Below are positions 61,515 through 64,000 of a stretch of 64,000 nt of DNA, one piece after another. A model generated the notes under the pieces. The model did no database searches. It was not told the origin of the DNA and saw nothing but the letters and a program-made list of their open reading frames with translations. How positions within the stretch are numbered: the stretch's first letter is position 1; each line of letters opens with the position of its first letter. The position numbers and the translations under genes are program-made. The DNA comes from Streptomyces sp. CG1 (GTDB lineage Bacteria > Actinomycetota > Actinomycetes > Streptomycetales > Streptomycetaceae): contig NZ_CP163518.1 of assembly GCF_041080625.1 (NCBI RefSeq), positions 5,890,001 through 5,954,000 of the forward strand. Direction: 5' to 3'.

Positions 61515-61520
61515 AGCGTA
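61515..61520 (-). promoter_or_regulatory. Candidate -10 (TACGCT) of the PH-domain operon
   Basis: On the minus strand TACGCT ends 6 nt before ATG 61508; it also lies in the leader of nuoD2. Confidence 0.5.
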
Positions 61521-61539
61521 CGTAGGGGAGACTGGGGCC

Positions 61540-62691
61540 ATGACTCCTACGACGGAGACCACGGTCGGGATCGGCGGTGCCGCGGAGAGCACCGACATGG
61601 TGCTCAACATCGGGCCCCAGCACCCGTCCACGCACGGCGTGCTGCGGCTCAGGCTCGTGCTGGACGGGGAGCGCATCGTGCACGCGGAGCCGGTGATCGG
61701 CTATATGCACCGCGGCGCCGAGAAGCTCTTCGAGGCGCGCGACTACCGGCAGATCATCGTGCTCGCCAACCGCCACGACTGGCTGTCGGCGTTCTCGAAC
61801 GAGCTGGGTGTGGTCCTCGCCGTGGAGCGGATGCTCGGCATGGAGGTGCCCGAGCGGGCGGTGTGGACGCGCACGCTGCTCGCCGAGCTGAACCGCGTGC
61901 TGAACCACCTGATGTTCCTAGGCTCCTATCCGCTGGAGCTGGGCGGCATCACCCCGGTGTTCTATGCGTTCCGTGAGCGCGAAGTGCTCCAGAACGTCAT
62001 GGAGGAGGTCTCCGGCGGCCGTATGCACTACATGTTCAACCGTGTCGGCGGCCTCAAGGAGGACCTGCCGGCCGGCTGGACCGCACGCGCGCGTGCCGCC
62101 GTGGCCGCCGTGCGCTCGCGCATGGACGTCTTCGACGACCTGGTGCTCGGCAACGAGATCTTCCGGGGGCGCACGCGCGGAGTGGGCGCGATGACGCCGG
62201 AGACCGTGCACGCCTACGGCGTGAGCGGGCCCATCGCGCGCGCCTCGGGCGTCGACTTCGACCTGCGTCGTGACGAGCCGTACCTGGCGTACGGCGATCT
62301 CCAGGACACCCTGAAGGTCGTCACCCGCAGCGAGGGCGACTGCCTCGCCCGCTTCGAGGTGCTCCTGGCGCAGACCCACAACGCGCTCGGCCTCGCCGAC
62401 GCCTGCCTGGACCGGCTCGCCGAGCTGCCGCCCGGGCCGATCAACCAGCGGCTGCCGAAGGTGCTGAAGGCCCCTGAGGGGCACACGTACGCGTGGACCG
62501 AGAACCCGCTCGGCATCAACGGCTACTACCTGGTCAGCAAGGGCGAGAAGACGCCGTACCGGCTGAAGCTGCGCTCCGCGTCGTACAACAACATCCAGGC
62601 GCTGACCGAGCTGCTGCCCGGGACGCTGGTGGCGGACATGGTGGCGATCCTGGGCTCGATGTTCTTCGTGGTCGGCGACATCGACAAATAG
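61540..62691 (+). CDS. nuoD2: Stand-alone NADH-quinone oxidoreductase subunit D
   Basis: The 383-residue product is a full-length NuoD/49-kDa subunit: [39 protein letters not shown], the NiFe-hydrogenase-like fold, and the C terminus [25 protein letters not shown] with the conserved Asp. The subunit forms the quinone site of complex I together with NuoB. No other nuo gene is near, so this is an orphan copy beside whatever nuo operon the genome has. Arg58 in MHRG corresponds to the arginine dimethylated in mammals by NDUFAF7. ATG 61540 has GGGGAG upstream. A MidA-family methyltransferase converges on it. Confidence 0.93.
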   Translation: MTPTTETTVGIGGAAESTDMVLNIGPQHPSTHGVLRLRLVLDGERIVHAEPVIGYMHRGAEKLFEARDYRQIIVLANRHDWLSAFSNELGVVLAVERMLGMEVPERAVWTRTLLAELNRVLNHLMFLGSYPLELGGITPVFYAFREREVLQNVMEEVSGGRMHYMFNRVGGLKEDLPAGWTARARAAVAAVRSRMDVFDDLVLGNEIFRGRTRGVGAMTPETVHAYGVSGPIARASGVDFDLRRDEPYLAYGDLQDTLKVVTRSEGDCLARFEVLLAQTHNALGLADACLDRLAELPPGPINQRLPKVLKAPEGHTYAWTENPLGINGYYLVSKGEKTPYRLKLRSASYNNIQALTELLPGTLVADMVAILGSMFFVVGDIDK

Positions 62692-62724
62692 GGCGGCCAG
62701 GGCGACTGCGGGAAACCGGCCGGC

Positions 62725-64000
62725 TCAGGCGAGCGGGTCCGGAATTCCAACCGGCTGGACCAGCCAGCCGAAGTCGCCGAGACCGCCCGGGGCGGTGAGT
62801 TCGGCGGCTTCGCCGGCGCTCGCGAGGGCGCGCACATAGGCGGAGGGGTCCGTGGTGGCCAGCGCGAGCGGGGGGCGTGCGCCGGTGATGCTCAGGGCGC
62901 GCAGAGCAGCGCGTTGCGTGAGAAGGCGTGCGGGGGCCAGCGTGCGCGCTGTGCCGTGGGGGGTCTGCGCCGCGCCGGGGGGCGTGCACGCCGGACTCTG
63001 TGCCGCTCCCGGGGGTGTCCGTGCCTCCCTCTGCGGGGTGCGAGCCCTGCCCGACGACGGGTCGGGCGCGTCGGAGGTGATGCGCGTCGTGTTCTGCAGA
63101 TCGCGCGCCGTATCCGCGCGCCCGCGCGTCGCGTCGAGAGCCGTGCGCGCTGTGTCCCAGGGCGCGCACGAGCCCGTGCGTGACCTGGGAGCAGCCGCGC
63201 ACGCGTCCAGTGCGACGTGCGCCGTGATGTCGCACGACCCGTCCGGTACGGGCGCCGTCTCGCGCCCCTCCCTGAAGCCGGTGAGCGTCCCGAACGTGGG
63301 GCGCGTGTCGACGGTGTGCGCGTAGTCCACGGCCACCGCGAGCCCGCGCACCACCCGGTCCACCGCCGACGCCCACGCCAGGTCCCGGGGCAGCCCGATC
63401 TCCGCGCGCAGCCCCTCCTCGGCCGGCAGCGGCCACCACCGGGCGAGCCAGTCCGCCTCCGCGCCGGTCACCGGCTCTCCGAGCCGCTCGGTGCCGTCAT
63501 CGGCGACGAGGACCAGCCGGGGCACGCCCGCGGGGTCGACCTCGGCGATCTCCACGGGCACGTTGTCCAGCCACTCGTTGGCGAACAGCAGTCCTGTGAC
63601 GGCGGCCGGGGGCGTGTCCTGCCAGGTGATCCGTTCGTCCAGTTCGGCCGGGCGGCCGGCGAGTTCGACGGCGTACGCGCGCGTGCGGGCGGCCAGGTCG
63701 GCCGGCAGGGCGGCCAGGACTCCGGTGACCAGCTCGCCGCGCCCCGCACCCATGTCGACGAAGTCCAGCGCCGAGGGCCGTCCCAGCGCCTCGTCGACCC
63801 GGCACAGCAGCCGGGCCACGGCCTGCGCGAACAGCGGGGAGGCGTGCACGGACGTACGGAAGTGGCCGGCCGGACCCTCCGGGCGGCGGTAGAAGCCGCC
63901 GGGTCCGTACAGCGCTGCCTCGGTCGCCGCACGCCAGCCGCGCAGGCCGGGTCGGGCGTGGGCGTCGTGCCCGGTGCCGCCGGGCCGTTCCGCTTCCGGT
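62725..64000 (-). CDS. MidA/NDUFAF7-family SAM-dependent methyltransferase, 5' end outside window
   Basis: The frame is open to base 64000, so more than 424 residues are visible without a start codon. The N-terminal part includes [30 protein letters not shown], followed by the SAM site [16 protein letters not shown] and the family-specific [15 protein letters not shown] and AVDYAH. This is the DUF185/MidA family; the human member NDUFAF7 dimethylates Arg85 of NDUFS2 (NuoD). An insert of about 75 residues, rich in Ala/Thr/Arg/Pro with a doubled TPPGAAQ motif, is encoded at about 62940-63190 between the ITAHVALDA and [11 protein letters not shown] segments. A GTG at 63849 is not the true start. 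Confidence 0.88.
   Translation of the reverse strand, partial: PEAERPGGTGHDAHARPGLRGWRAATEAALYGPGGFYRRPEGPAGHFRTSVHASPLFAQAVARLLCRVDEALGRPSALDFVDMGAGRGELVTGVLAALPADLAARTRAYAVELAGRPAELDERITWQDTPPAAVTGLLFANEWLDNVPVEIAEVDPAGVPRLVLVADDGTERLGEPVTGAEADWLARWWPLPAEEGLRAEIGLPRDLAWASAVDRVVRGLAVAVDYAHTVDTRPTFGTLTGFREGRETAPVPDGSCDITAHVALDACAAAPRSRTGSCAPWDTARTALDATRGRADTARDLQNTTRITSDAPDPSSGRARTPQREARTPPGAAQSPACTPPGAAQTPHGTARTLAPARLLTQRAALRALSITGARPPLALATTDPSAYVRALASAGEAAELTAPGGLGDFGWLVQPVGIPDPLA

Noticed and set aside
61509..61908. Upstream continuation of PH-domain frames into nuoD2
   Set aside because: Antisense to conserved NuoD2 residues; the overlapping GTGA and ATG 61508 give the family-typical starts.

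Overview
This window is a high-GC actinobacterial chromosome segment, almost certainly Streptomyces. The evidence is strong third-position GC bias with long antisense shadow frames, many GTG and TTG starts, AfsR/SARP and WhiJ-type regulators, a TipA homologue, a Lys-rich TopA tail, and S14, L28, L33, L31 and S18 genes around a Zur box. I see no transposase, integrase, phage gene, CRISPR array or rRNA. Both ends cut genes: the 3' end of hppA on the left and a MidA-family methyltransferase on the right.

Layout. 1-13.5 kb is housekeeping: hppA, a lipoprotein, an NPPF-motif methyltransferase, topA, a transporter-thymidylate kinase-coiled coil fusion, holB and a SlpD/E-like lipoprotein peptidase. 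tRNA-Thr(CGU) follows. 13.9-26.7 kb is more accessory: a family 2 glycosyltransferase, a 1082-residue AfsR-like regulator, a short family A DNA polymerase, a Clp_N plus helix-turn-helix protein, a LysE remnant, an ArsR/S41 peptidase pair, a DUF2786 protein, two lipoproteins and several tandem-repeat arrays. 26.8-29.4 kb is a Zur-type zinc-starvation locus with cysteine-poor ribosomal proteins and a COG0523-like protein lacking a normal P-loop. 29.5-32.9 kb holds a glyoxalase/ArsR/SRPBCC operon and a WhiJ-like trio (DUF397, HATPase, XRE-DUF5753). 33.1-41.2 kb holds aldehyde dehydrogenase, DinB, PadR, ClC-glutamate decarboxylase, tipA, YbjQ and DedA. 41.2-54.7 kb is core again: ThrE-like exporter, ppa, PBP4, a metalloprotease, tilS-hpt-ftsH-folE and the opposing folP-NTF2-folB-folK-DUF3180 cluster. 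54.8-64 kb has an MprF-like protein, an esterase, an anchored coiled-coil protein, two PH-domain membrane proteins, a stand-alone nuoD2 and a MidA-type methyltransferase.

Most notable signals. (1) Tandem arrays that start at gene stop codons; two arrays 3 kb apart share a consensus near GCGCCYCAG(A)CCYGGAGT. (2) A Clp_N-HTH gene whose -35 and -10 each sit in a copy of the same palindrome, with the predicted transcript starting on the ATG. (3) A 24-nt element (22 of 24 identical) upstream of both the DUF397 and HATPase genes of the WhiJ-like trio, a candidate operator for that system. (4) NuoD2 next to a relative of the complex I methyltransferase NDUFAF7, with the arginine that NDUFAF7 methylates conserved. 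(5) Nine genes with TANNNT ending 6-7 nt before an ATG, which suggests many leaderless transcripts.
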